From positions 239,501-303,500 of the forward strand of contig JAFEMH010002508.1 of the NCBI GenBank assembly GCA_022495995.1: a stretch of DNA of 64,000 nucleotides, written 5' to 3'. The stretch comes from Adenophora triphylla var. japonica. Taxonomy: Eukaryota; Streptophyta; Magnoliopsida; Asterales; Campanulaceae. Below the pieces are notes generated by a model. That model was not told the DNA's origin, ran no database searches, and saw only the letters and a list, made by a program, of their open reading frames with translations. The position numbers and the translations under genes were made by a program. Positions 30,642 through 42,500 of the stretch are shown here, one piece after another; position 1 is the first letter of the stretch, and each line of letters opens with the position of its first letter.

Positions 30642-30906
30642 CGTGAATCAAATAATCATTCAAACAAAATAAGTTAGAATCAAAGAGATTTCTACAAATA
30701 ATTTTAAGAGTTTAGATGATTCTAGAATTATAAGAAATCTAGGAGTCTTTAGAGTTTCAAAATCATACCAGAAATCTCAAGAAGTGAAGAACACAGATGG
30801 AGAAGGAGAAGATGAAGTATGAGAGTAAATTGCCGGTTGCCTATAGTTCTTTTAGAGAGAGAGAATCCGAGAAAGTTTAAGCGAGATTTTGAAATCCTTA
30901 TATAGG
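30642..30906 (-). promoter_or_regulatory. Candidate promoter and leader intron for the extra ORF, domain 1
   Basis: The minus strand has a TATA box (CCTATATAAGG, 30896-30906) about 255 bases before the ATG at 30641. A CT-rich leader follows, then a donor-like CTG|GTATGA near 30768, a TTCTAAC branch-point-like box and an acceptor position immediately before the ATG. Here the acceptor reads CACG. Domain 2 has a proper CACAG (43772-43777). Confidence 0.55.
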
Positions 30907-31554
30907 GGACAAAAGAGCGGGAAGATGAAGAGGTGTGTTGGTTAAAGCAAAAGAAGCTTAAAGGTTTTTAACTGTCGTGCACATTGATTGTCAGTTTTGT
31001 TTCACGAAATTACAGATGTGTCGTGAAAATATGAACGTGTGTGCGCGGTTATATCAAAATATAATAAAGTACAAAAAGATAACCTTTTTGATAAAAATGA
31101 ATAATCTGAGATATTACCTTTTTGATCAATTATTTAAATTGATCTACTTCTTTTGTATAGGAGCATGGGGAACAGGTAAGGGATAGTACGGTAGGTTGCA
31201 GACTGCAGCGGCGAAGGGATTGATGTGACTTGATAGGCAATGATGACAAACGAGCCGGTTAAATACGGATTGCAAATTTGGATCCGGCCGCAGTTCATCG
31301 GTAAAGGGCAATTGGTAAGGTAGCTAACCGGTCGAGTATCTTGACCGGTAAGAGAGACTTTCATCGGTAAAGAACCATCGGATAGAGACACCATTTACCG
31401 ATCAGGTATGTCGGTAAGAGGACCGGTAAAGGGAGTCTTGCCTTACCGGTAAGGGATACCGGTAAATGAGCACTAGCAAGCATCGGTAAACGAGTGAGGT
31501 CACCTATGATCTTTGTTGAGAGCTTACACAGATAACAAAGTTAGCACATAATGT
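30907..31554 (-). other. Non-coding spacer between RNase H and the extra ORF, domain 1
   Basis: There is no gene. It contains many ACCGGTAA/TTACCGGT-type octamers, especially 31310-31490, also present in domain 2. Confidence 0.5.
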
Positions 31555-31935
31555 TTATCGAATATCAATCATGCCTAGTTCTCCTCTAAGGAATGCAAAT
31601 CTTTTAATGTCCACTGGTTTTGTTAAGATATCGGCTAATTGATAATCGGTATGGACTTTTAAAAGAACAATGTTACCCTTTTCAACATGATCCTTGAGGA
31701 AGTGGTATTTGATGTCTATGTGCTTAGTCTTTGAATGCATCACAGGATTGTTGGAGACTGAGATAGCTGAGGTGTTATCACAATAGATAGGACATACTTC
31801 TTGAGGAATTTCATAGTCTACTAGTTGTTGCTTCAGCCATAGAATTTGTGAACAGCAACTCCCAGCAGCTATGTACTCAGCTTCAGTCGTAGAAGTGGAA
31901 ATTGATGCTTGTTTCTTGCATGACCAGGAAACCAA
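31555..31935 (-). pseudogene. SIRE-like RNase H, domain 1
   Basis: Copia RNase H motifs are in order: SISTSTTEAEYIAAGSCCSQ (catalytic Glu), YCDNTSAISVSNNPVMHSKT (catalytic Asp), KHIDIKYHFLKDHVEKGN and YQLADILTKPVD. It ends at a stop at 31555 after FLRGELGMIDIR, the natural end of the polyprotein. The segment itself reads intact but is separated from RT by frameshifts. It would degrade the RNA strand of the RNA-DNA hybrid. Confidence 0.9.
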
Positions 31936-32222
31936 ACGGTTACCCAGAAATTGACAAGTTCCACTAGTACTTTTCTGGTGACCCTACAAGTGCAAAATCG
32001 GCATCTGAATATCCAATAAGTGTAAATGAAGAATCTTTTGGATACCACAAACCTAAGTTAGCGAGTTCCCAAAAGATATCTTATAATTCTTTTAACGACT
32101 TGCAAATGAGATTCTCTAGGGTCGGCTTGAAATCTAGCACATACACATACGGCAAACATGATATCGGCCTGCGGCGGTTAAGTAAAGTAGAGAGCCTATC
32201 ATACCTCGGTAGAGTGTCATAT

Positions 32223-33200
32223 CTACTTTCTTACCGGATTCATCTTTGTCAAGGTGTACATTGGTGGCCATAGGAGTGCTTTGAGGATGAGCGAGTCAAG
32301 ACCAAATTTCTTGATTAGATCATTGGTGTATTTGGCTTGATTTATAAAAATACCTTCTTGGGTTTGCTTGACTTGAAGTCCAAGGAAAAATGTAAGCTCA
32401 CCCATCATGCTCATCTCAAATTTGCTCTGCATAAGTTTCTCAAATCTCTTGCATAATTTCTCGTTAGTAGATCCAAAAATAATGTCATCAACATATATTT
32501 GAACTAACAATGAATGACCATTATGCTTAGCAATAAATAAGGTGGTGTCGATTTTACCTCGTTCAAACTTCTCACTAAGTAGGAATTTGGAGAGAGTTTC
32601 ATACCATGCTCGAGGTGCTTGCTTGAGGCCGTACAAAGCTTTATTCAATTTGTATACGTGATTAGGCTTCTTGGAATCTTCAAAACCAGGAGGTTGATCT
32701 ACATAAACAAGTTCTTGAAGTTCCCCATTGAGAAAGGCACTTTTCACATCCATTTGATATAGCTTGAACTCTTTGTAGGCTGCATAGGCAAGGAATAACC
32801 TAATGGCTTCTAATCTAGCTACGGGAGCAAAAGTCTCATCATAGTCTATGCCTTCTTCCTGCCTATATCCTTTCGCCACTAGTCTAGCCTTGTTCCTTAT
32901 AATTTTTCCAGTCTCATCCAATTTATTCCTATAAACCCATTTCGTTCCAATCACGGTTTGATCACTAGGTCTAGGCACTAACTCCCAAACTTTACATCTA
33001 TCAAAGCGATTAAGCTCTTCTTGCCTAGCTTCTACCCAGATGGGGTCATCTAGTGCTTCCTCAGTCTTCTTTGGTTCAATATTTGAGACCATAGCAGAGG
33101 AAAATAATCCATGTTGATCCTCCATGCTTCTTAATTGGCCTCTAGTCATTCTAGGACCAAAGACATCACCTATCACATTTTCTAAAGGGTGATCTCTCAC
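32223..33200 (-). pseudogene. SIRE-like reverse transcriptase, domain 1
   Basis: A nearly complete RVT_2 domain is open for 325 residues: [76 protein letters not shown], the catalytic [15 protein letters not shown] and [16 protein letters not shown]. After [11 protein letters not shown] a frameshift changes the tail. The correct continuation ([14 protein letters not shown]) is in another phase. This is the best-preserved RT of the window. Confidence 0.9.
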
Positions 33201-33636
33201 TGTTCTTACTTCCCTAGGGAGGTCTTGCCTGACCGATTCTTGTCTAAGGTTTTCTAATGGAGGAGTAGAATCGGTAAAGGGAGATGTGACCGGTAAAGGA
33301 GATCGGTTTGGAGAAGGTGATGGAGACTGGTGATCGGTAAGTGGGGAAGGAAACGGTAAATTGTTTGAAATAGGTTCGGCTTCGGGAGGTGAATTAGGAA
33401 AATTAATATGAGGGACCGGTTGGTAATAAATCGGTTAGGCTGGGGTTGTCTATTGGATTGCCTAACCGATTGGGGAAAGAAGGAGTCATCAACTAAGTCT
33501 CTACAAGTTACACCACTTGAGGTGAAGGCTGAACTGGAGATTGATTTGCATTAGAAGCTGGTGGAATGATTGGAGTTTTGATTGCTTTGGTTTCACTGTC
33601 TCAAACACACCAGAATTATCGGTACTATTTGGAGCC

Positions 33637-34430
33637 TTATCGAGACTCTAGCAAATCAAATTCATCAAAAGTAACATGAACGGATTCAACAATTTTCAAC
33701 AACCGTTTATTAAAAACTCTAAATGCCTTACTTGTGCTTGGCGTATCCCACAAAGATACCTTCATCGGCTTTTTCATCAAATTTACCTCGGCGCTCTTTA
33801 CCGTTGTAAAGTACGTAGCATTTGCGTAGAAGATCTTGAAGAAACCAATGTTAGGGATTACGCCACGCCATAGCTCATAAGGGGTCTTGTTGTGAAACTT
33901 GTTGACCAAGGATCTATTGCAGGTGAAGCGGGCGGTATGGATAGCTTCGGCCCAAAAATACTTGGGAAGCCTAGCTTCGGATATCATTGTTTTTCCGGCT
34001 TCGATCAAGGTCCTGTTCTTTCTCTCAACTACACCATTTTGTTGCGGTGTACCGGCGGTGAGAAATTATGATCTATTCCATGATCATCACGATCTTGAGC
34101 AATTCCAAGATTTTTGAATTCGGTTCCATTATCGATCTCATGCGATGATGTCACACTCTTTTTGGGTTTGCGGTAGACGGAATAATCTGGTGGCTACTTC
34201 ATATGTATCATCTTTTGAAGCAAACATCTCCACCCAGGTATATCTTGAGAAGTCGTCTACAACAACCAAAGCATATCTGCTACCCCTAAGCGCGGTAGTT
34301 GTGGGGCCAAACAGATCCATATGTAGCAAGCTGGAGGCATCTAGAGGTGGACAAACGAGGGCTTCTTTGTGGAAAGATTCTTTATCTTTGTTTTCCTAGG
34401 CGGCAAGCTCTGCATTTCCTATCATGATTA
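33637..34430 (-). pseudogene. SIRE-like integrase, domain 1
   Basis: Minus-strand pieces in two phases are LHMDLFGPTTTALRGSRYAL and VVDDFSRYTWVEMF (34138-34329), then ISEARLPKYFWAEAIHTARF and SLVNKFHNKTPYELWRGV (33637-34008). The central part with the second Asp and Glu is frameshifted around 34010-34140. The domain order and spacing match copia integrase. Broken as read. Confidence 0.8.
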
Positions 34431-34960
34431 GCGAGACACTTGAGGCAAGCCGGCAACTAGATTTTTATTTGCTAGCTTGGATAGATATTTGAAATTCAAG
34501 TGAGTGAGTCTCTTATGCCATAGCCGGGAGTTCTCGCTGATGTTCTTAGCTACAAAACAAACATTAGTAACATTCGAAACATTGTTTAAATCTATAGCAT
34601 ATACGTTACCTTTTCTATATCCAGTGAGAAGTGTTTCACCTGTAGCAATGTTTTTCACATAGCAATTGGAAGAATTGAAAACACAATGCATACCTTTATC
34701 ACAAAATTGTGATATGGAGAGAAGGTTATGTTTGGACCATCCACCAAAGATACCTTACGTACAATAAGCTGTACCTCTTTTGATGGATCCACGGCCAGAT
34801 AATTTTACCCTTTGCGTTGTCACCAAAGACAAGCTGGAGGACCGAGATGCTTCTTCCGGATCGGTGAGGAGATCGGCATGTCGAGTCATATGCCTAGAGC
34901 ATCCAGTCCATAATCCAAACATCCTTACCGGCATCGGTTGAGGCCATTAAGCATTCTGAA
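34428..34960 (-). pseudogene. SIRE-like protease and pre-integrase, domain 1
   Basis: The pre-integrase part (ENSRLWHKRLTHLNFKYLSK) is in the ORF at 34428-34691. The protease lies at about 34700-34960 but its frame is broken. The colinear segment of domain 2 (47881-48075) still reads WIMDSGCSRHMIGHADLL with the catalytic Asp. Confidence 0.75.
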
Positions 34961-34986
34961 ATGAAACGGTAAGCTTATGGTCCCCC

Positions 34987-35169
34987 TTATTCTTTTGGGT
35001 CCAAAGAGTTAGTTCCTCTTTGGCGGCCATACTGGCCACCACACGAGCTTTTAGACTCGGTGGGTCCGGATAGGTGCTTCAAGAGGCATTCATAAGCCTT
35101 GTGACCAATAAAACCACAATTTATACATTTGTTAGATGATGGTGAGGGCTTAGATGATTGGATGTTCAA
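34987..35169 (-). pseudogene. SIRE-like gag second zinc knuckle, domain 1
   Basis: A 60-residue ORF has one CCHC knuckle (CINCGFIGHKAYECL) followed by a basic Gly/Arg tail. It would bind nucleic acid in the gag product. It runs into the 35150-35647 segment upstream. Confidence 0.75.
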
Positions 35170-36480
35170 TATAGCCTTTGCTTGAGAAGAGTTCAGCGAT
35201 TGAGCGAAACGGATCCTTTGGGGACGAAGGTAATGGATTTAGCTTTGTTGACCGGTTGCATTGGTTTGGAAGGTCTATTACCGGTTGGGGAGCCCTCACC
35301 GGTTGGTTGACCGGTGACAGTTGTCTGACCGGTTGGTCCCTTACCGGTGATGGCTTCCTTACTGGTTGTAGTTTCCTTACACCAGCACAGTTAGCAATTT
35401 TAATTCCACCTTTCTTTGTTACCATCACTTTGAGTGGAACATATTGTCCTAGCTCGGGATCGGCTACCTCGGTCCATTGGGATTTGTTTTTGCCCAAATA
35501 AGCTTTCATCTGTTCCCTTCCCTTGGGATAGGTGTGTGGAACGACTTTGAAAGGTTTAGTTAACTCTCTCTTAATCAATTTGGATTGAGCATCATCAAAT
35601 TTACCCATCAAGTTCTCGAGAGATAGACTTGGTAGCCGGTTTGTCATTCTTTGTCTTTTTCCTTCTTCTTTGGAGGTAAAACTTATTCCGGTTGTAACAT
35701 CTCGGTTAGGAGATATCGATCTTGTATGATAGTCTCCATAGCGGCTCGGGATTTTGTGAAAGTGTCAATAGTTTTAGAAAGAGAATTATTTCTTGACACA
35801 AGATCGGCAATTTGACAAACAGAAATGTTCGATCTCTCGGTGAGTTCTTGATTATCCTTTTTTAAGCTGAAGTGACTCTAGCTTGCTTTCTTTCAAATCT
35901 TTTATTTCGGCTTTCAAAGAGTCATTTTCGGTAGAGATTATTTTGAAATTATCGGCCATAATTTTGTGAGCTTCATTTAATTTTTCAAAATCGGAGAAGA
36001 GCTCATTCATCACCTCTGCCATTTCGAGACTTTGACATATTGGGCATAGGGTCAACGGTAGGGCGAGGGGAAGAGGATGATGGTTCAAAATTGGGATCAA
36101 AATTTGGTAGTGATGATATCGGTTCAGGGTTAGGCTCGGTTAGAGGCTTTAAGTGAATCGGTCGGTTCTCAAGCATCGGTTGATAAGAGGCGATCGGTAA
36201 GGCTTGAGCTTGAAAGGTCGATTGAATTGGTTGCATCGGCGGTGCGAGAGTGGGCATGGTTTTAGGCCCGACCATAAAGGGATCCACCTATGTTTTGAAT
36301 TTTGAAATTATATGGATTTCTGCATCTACCTTTGGAATAGGAATGGGATCATCAAAGTATGTCAAGGGAGATCTCATAGGTGGAGTCTGGTCAACATAGG
36401 ATGATTGTTCATTGGAGTTGGGGTGTCTAAAGATAGGAGTTTGTAGGGAGATGGGTTTATCATAAGTTCCATCCATAGCA
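35150..36480 (-). pseudogene. SIRE-like gag C-terminal region with coiled coil, domain 1
   Basis: A Pro-rich start (IHLKPLTEPNPEPISSLP) is followed by a coiled coil (EVMNELFSDFEKLNEAHKIM, then STENDSLKAEIKDLKESK). A KFDDAQSKLIKRELTKPFK segment and a PV-repeat region (SPVRDQPVRQLSPVNQP) come next. The ORFs are separated by frameshifts at about 36000, 36290 and 35650. The long extra coiled coil is a hallmark of SIRE-like gag. Confidence 0.7.
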
Positions 36481-37800
36481 ACAAAGCGACATCGGCATCT
36501 TCATGCGAGTCGGCATAGTCGGCTTCCTCATTCTCGAGTCGGTCTCAAACCAAACGGGTAAAGCCTTTTCGGTTGCATCCTCCGCTACTAAACTCTTAGA
36601 TCTAGGAAATTTCTTGAACGGTTTCTTCCTCAGAAATTCATATTTCGGTTGAGGGCATTTGGAGGCAAAATGGACGGGTTTTCTACGGTTGTAACACACA
36701 AGCTCACCTTGGGCATTTTTTCCGTCGGTTGAGGTTGAGGTTTGGCCTTTTCTTTGATAGTTCCCAGATCTATGGAATGATGAGGATTTGGGTTGGAATG
36801 ATTTCTTTGTGGGATTTCTTAAAATCCTTAAACTTTTTGTAATTTCTAGCAAATGCGGCAAATTCATCCTCTACCTCAAGAGGTGTGCTAGATGAGGTAT
36901 TGGCTTGAGTTGGTTGAAATTTGAGATATTGAGGGAGAGTCAATGGTAGTAGTTTGGGTGGTAAGCATAGAAGAACCGGGGAAGATCTCGATCCCAGTGG
37001 CGAGAGATAAATTTTTAAATTGTTTTTGCACTCCACTCGGCGGTTGAGCTCTTCCTCATATAAGAACAAAGTAGACACAATGTTACGGATATGAGTAACA
37101 TTCAAGTCACGGCACTCTTTCAAAATAGCGACCTTCACATGTCACAAGTCTCCAAGAGAATTGAGGAATCTCATGTTTAGGTCTTTCATGGTATAGACTC
37201 TACCTAAAGATGCACAAGAGTTACTCACCTCGCGAGAATCGGTCGTACGTTTCCTTCATTGTTTCATTTGGATTCTTCTTGAAGGACTCAAACTCGTGCA
37301 ACACTTTTGTAGAGTCTGTTGTCCTTGGCCACTTGATCTCCTTCAAAATATCTGAGTAGACTACGCCACACTTGTTGAGCGGTCTCATAGCATTGTACTT
37401 GTTTGTACGATCTGTCATCAAGTCCTGAGGTTATGATGTGCAAAGCTTTTACGTCCAAGGAGTCACACGGTTTGTCATCCTCGATCCATTCTTCTCGTGG
37501 TTTTGGCACATAAGTTTCATAAACCTCAAAATCTTGTTCGAGACTCTCTATCTGCATGATCCATGAGAGGAGTTTTGGGTGCTCTAGTTGCAAGATTGAT
37601 TTTCGGGGTGTCATGGGACCATCTCGACTACGGTAGTTAACCTATCATCTATTGAGTCCAAGTACCGCATGATTACGTTTTCCATCTTGGAAATTCGTTA
37701 TCGTTCAACATGGGAACGGATGTCAAGTTGTATGTTTGCATGATTTTTCTGCCATTTTGGAATTGGCAATTCAAGCGGTTAAGCTTGGAAAACTGATTTT
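36460..37800 (-). pseudogene. SIRE-like gag N-terminal half, domain 1
   Basis: The UBN2-like gag core shows DFEVYETYVPKPREEW, KALHIITSGLDDRSYKQVQC, AQQVWRSLLRYFEGDQVAKD and MKVAILKECRDLNVTHIRNI. A knuckle-like stretch (CYNRRKPVHFASKCPQ) lacks the second Cys of CCHC in this reading. At least five frameshifts split it, whereas the colinear part of domain 2 reads open for 276 residues, and many differences fall at CAG/CTG. Confidence 0.75.
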
Positions 37801-37812
37801 CGAAAATTGCAA

Positions 37813-37823
37813 GCTCGATACCA
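37813..37823 (-). other. Primer-binding site of domain 1 (altered)
   Basis: The minus strand reads TGGTATCGAGC, one base short of TGGTATCAGAGC because CAG reads CG. Domain 2 has the perfect site at 50929-50940. Confidence 0.8.
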
Positions 37824-37825
37824 AT

Positions 37826-39177
37826 TGTTAGGTCCCAAATGGTAGGAATCGAGGCTAGAGGGGGTGAATAGCACATTTATAACTTTTGCTAAAACTTGTT
37901 TTGAAAAACTCTAGCTCACCGAAAGTGATTTTGCACGGAAATTAAGTTTTCAGTTTAGAGAAAAGGCAAACCGGTAAGACAAAATATCATGCAAGTCAAG
38001 ACAAAAATTATTTCCAAGTAAGACAAACAAAATGAGCACTAAGTGAAGTCAATAGGTTGTGACCGGTTGAGAGATTATCAGCGATTACAACTACACAACA
38101 GAAAACAAACAAAGCAATAAATGACACATTGTTTGAAGAGGTTCACAGTGTTAAATAACTGCTACGTCCTCTACCAAGTTTGGTCAGAACTTGGATTTGT
38201 GAAGGTGCACTACTTTATTAATGGATTCTACCTATTACAAGTTGCAAGCCAATGATTGAAAGGCTGCCAAACTAGAGGTGACCACTAATGGGTCGTGCTA
38301 CAATAAAGACCTGGTGTTTTCTAGAGATGTGCTCACAAGCTGAGCTGATTTCTCTAGGGTGTTGTGTGTGAATCAATCAATGTGTTCCATAGGTAGTCTA
38401 ATGGAGGAACACTACGAATTGATTGAGGTGCCGGTGTATAAGTCCTAACAGAGATGTCTAGTGAATAAAGGGACTTGCTTTGAATGCTTTGAACTAGAGA
38501 ATGTGCAGGTTGGTAGTTCAAAGCAGCTCACTCTCAAGAATCATAAATGCACCAACCTTCTTCAATGCTCCAGGAAAGCTATTTATAGTGAACTTTGAAA
38601 AGGAGCCGTTGTCTTTGAAGAGGTTGCAATGATGACTTGGACTGGCAGGCATTAAATGGGAAGATCCTTGCATTAAATGCCTGAGATTGGATAGAGAGGA
38701 TTTCCAGAGATAGATGGGGCTCTGTGAGTACTGGTTACTTGACATTCTCAAAGAAGGTACTGATTTGTTGCAGAGATGTCATGTCAGCATGCTTGCTTTA
38801 CCAACTTTAGCTAAAGTTGATGGCTGGGTGGTTGGGAGCAATTAATGCACCGGCAAGCTGCTAACAATCTTGAGGAGTAAGCTATAACCGGTTACTGGAC
38901 CGGTAACTCAACCGGTAAGATAGGTAAACCGGTAAAGGAGCTTTGACCGGTAACTGACTTCAACCGGTAACTCACACATTGCTGATGGAAATTCTCAGGT
39001 CTTCAAGTCATCAAATCTTGAGAAAAATACATAGCAAAAACACTGGGCACGAGCACTAAGGGATCCTATGGTACATAGAAAAATTCTATTTTGATCTAAC
39101 TAAATTAGGGGTCCTCATTAATGCTTGTTATGATTGGGATTAAGCAATTCTAAGCCTAAGCATATATTTGACTAACA
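37826..39177 (-). repeat. SIRE-like LTR B (shared central LTR)
   Basis: This LTR serves as the 5' LTR of domain 1 and the 3' LTR of domain 2. The TATA box is at about 38579-38588 (minus CTATAAATAG). It ends in the same TG...CA termini. It differs from A and C by scattered changes, for example ATCAGCGATT at about 38088 where A and C have ATCAACTGATT or TTCAACTGATT. Confidence 0.9.
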
Positions 39178-39556
39178 ATCTCCTCCTAATTGCTTAAGTC
39201 CAATCACCCTAGGTTAGCATCTTCTTGACTTAGAAAAAGAAATGATGAAGAGTTTGTTTATTTAATATATCATTCCCCAAGTCAAGAGACAACTTGATGC
39301 TACCTAAGTAAGCTTACAGAAGTGAAAAATAAAAGATTTGAAAAAGGAGAAATATTTTGAATGAGACCTGCAAGATATATCGGTTAGAAGCAGTTGGAAT
39401 ATTCAAAATAATAGAAGGAATTTCAAACAAAACACAAAGTTTAAGGATAAGAGATTCTCATTATGTTTGTGGACCGGTGACTGAGGAAAGAAAGACAAAA
39501 ACTTCATCGGTTACATTCTCAGAGCTGCACCGGTAAGAGGCTTGGATCTAGATCGG
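39178..39556 (-). other. 3' untranslated region and polypurine tract, domain 2
   Basis: The same purine tract (AGGAGGAGAT on minus) as in domain 1 lies next to LTR B, followed by the non-coding tail of the extra ORF. No gene is seen. Confidence 0.6.
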
Positions 39557-42500
39557 CTAAGGAGCAGCAGCATCTGAAGGAGGATCTGAGGCTTTAGACT
39601 TCTTGGATGATTCCTTTGCTTTCTTCTTCTCTTTCTCATCCCTTTTTCTTTTCTTCCTTTCTTCTCTAACCACCAGGAGCACTTCATTTTTAGCTTTCAC
39701 TTTGGCTAACTCCATCTCAAGCTCACGGTTCCTTTCTTGACAACTACTAAGGGCTTCAGCTGTCCTTTTGAGTTCTTCAATGGATCGGTTCAGAATGTCT
39801 TTGCCGGAAAGTTGTTGCTCACAAAGGATTTTGTTGGTTTGCCGAGCCTCATCAAGTTGTATGGCGAAGATCTCTCGATGACGTTGTCTCTAGCATTTAT
39901 ATCGGTCATGAAATTGCCAAGAGACGAGCAATACCGATCTTCAATAAATCAAATCTTCTCTCATCCTCCTCCTGATTGGACTTAATAAAAGAACGAGCTA
40001 ACTCAATATTGACTTCAACAAAACCATCAAGCAAGGATCTATGAAGATCTATCAAATCTGAAGCAAGAAGTGGCCTATTCAAATCATCGGTAGGAGGTGT
40101 CGGTAAGGGAATGGATTGAGAGACCGGTTGGCTAGCCGGTAAATGAGCATCGGTAACGGAGGCAATTGATCGGCAACTTGGCTATCGGTAATAGGAGAAG
40201 ATGGATCGGTAAGAGAGGTTGCAATGGACCGAGACACTTCACCGGTAGGAGAGATCTCAATCTCCTCATCCAATAGTTCCATGGGAGAGTCAGGAGGAGC
40301 AATCGGTAAAGGAGAAGCAGGAGCATGAGGATCAAAGGGTTCCAAACTCATCATCTCAGCAAAAGAAAGTTCCAAGAGCTCAGCTGCAATAGGGACTAAC
40401 GGTAAGATGGCTTGCCGATGCCTTAGAATGTGAATTACTCTAAGAGCCGGCGAAGTAATGAAGCTTCTCTAATGTTGCTCCAAGGTATAGGCTTGCCATT
40501 CTTTATCACAGAGAGTCTGGTCACATTTGGCAATAAGCCAACCATTTTAGTAACATAACCGAGACCAATTTAAAAGCCTCAACTCCAGAATTTGAGTAAT
40601 ACGCCCATTGATAGACATATACCGGATAAAGAAGTCATCGGTTGAAAGGGTGCTTTCAACCGTGCAGGGGGCAAAAGTTGCATGCGGCCTTGAATCTGAT
40701 AAACCGATTGTGTTCTTTGAAGAGAGGAAGGATATTTCTTGTTTGGTTTTGGAGAAGGGAAATCGGTAAACAAGCTGTTGCTCATCTTTGCCGGGAAGGA
40801 TTGCTTTGCCCTTGGGAGGAATTGGACGCTTCTTAAGCTTCAACACCTTAATCTTCGATACCGGCGACTTGTCTCACGGGCCCGGAGTTTTGGTATATCT
40901 AGGAGGGTATCTTCGGGAGCGGCACCAACCTTCATGTCTGTCACAACATCAATGAAGGTGGACATTCTATCTTCTCTCCTTTGCCTCTGAAATTGATCGG
41001 CAATAGATGGAGGCATTGGAGTGGGCTCGATGCTTGCCTTGCTAAGGATCTTCTCATGAACCTCAAATAAAGGTATTCCATCGGCGGATCGAGGAATAGA
41101 AGCTTTGGAGGTATAGAAATTGAGAGTAGACATGAGATCCTTCGACGCATACCGGGATCATCATAAACGGGAGGAATTGCTGGATCATTCTCATCAAAAT
41201 CAACATCTTCTTCTTCTTCATAGAAATCGAGAGAGAGTCTTCATCAAAAATGGGATCAATATCCTCCTCTGAAGCCGGTGAATTGGCTCTAGAAGAGGAA
41301 GGAAGAATGACTTGACTTACCGATTGACTAACCGGTAGAAGAGATGCTTGAATGGCTTTACGAGTAGCCAACTCTTCAATGGTTGCTCTTTGACTCTCCT
41401 TGAGCTTCTCGGTTGCTCGGTAAATAAGCTAGCGGCCAAGGCTTCTTTGGAGAAGGATATCATCAACATTAATTACCTTAACCGGTTCAGTAGATGCAAC
41501 GGTAAGGGGCTGACTAACCGGTAACGGAGAAGCACCGGTAAATGGCTCAGACGCCGGTAAATCTTCTCTAACCGGTTGAAGTATTTCACCGGTAAGAGGC
41601 ATCGGTAGAACAACCGGTAAAGGGCTTGGCCTAATAACTTCTCCTCCTCTGAAGCAAGAACGGTAGCTTGGAGAAGTCTCGGTACTACCTCCTCCTACAT
41701 GTTGCATCGGTAAAGGAGTTGTAAAGTCGGTACTTATCTTCTCGAGATCGATCAATCTCGGCGGCATCTTGGTCATCGGCATCTGAATTACTAGAGTCGG
41801 TAGAGCTGGAGCTTGTGGTGGCTGCTCTGCCCTATCAATGGCTTGATTATCGAGCCATTAATGTCCTTGAACATTTCTTCAATTTCTTCATCGAGAACAG
41901 TAGCCCATTTGTTTTTGTTGGGTGAATAGAGTTGAAGAAGTCGAGAAGAGATATCACCCATACTACGAAAGTCTCTGTTCAAGTCCACCAGATTTTGCAC
42001 CACATCCATTACATTCTTCACGAATTGCCATCTTCGAGGTCCTAAGTTGACAATTTCGGGATCAAAGGAGGGAAGATCATCTCCGGGTAACTCAAATCTT
42101 CCAAGGCGATAAGGATCGAGATTCCTTGAGGGTATCCTGAGCATTATAAAGAATGGCAAAATCAATCCACCTTTGCTGAATCATCATGTCTTGCCGGAGC
42201 CTATCCTGAGCCAAGTAGATGGCATTCCACATTGGAGCGGCAACTCAAAATACCGATTGTAAATCTTGAGTAGACTATCTACGGACAATGAGATATCATA
42301 GTCACTCAACAAACATGGCTTGGTATAGTAGAGACCTTTATCTTCATGGATGTTGTCAAAATCCACATAATCGGATATGTCACCGGCGGGGCGAGTCTTT
42401 GTTGATCTCATGGAATTGCAAAAGCTTTCGAAGGAAAGGAGGCAAGTGCTCAATAGGATATACCCAGTGGGAGATGGTTCAAAGGTAGGATTGACTAGCC

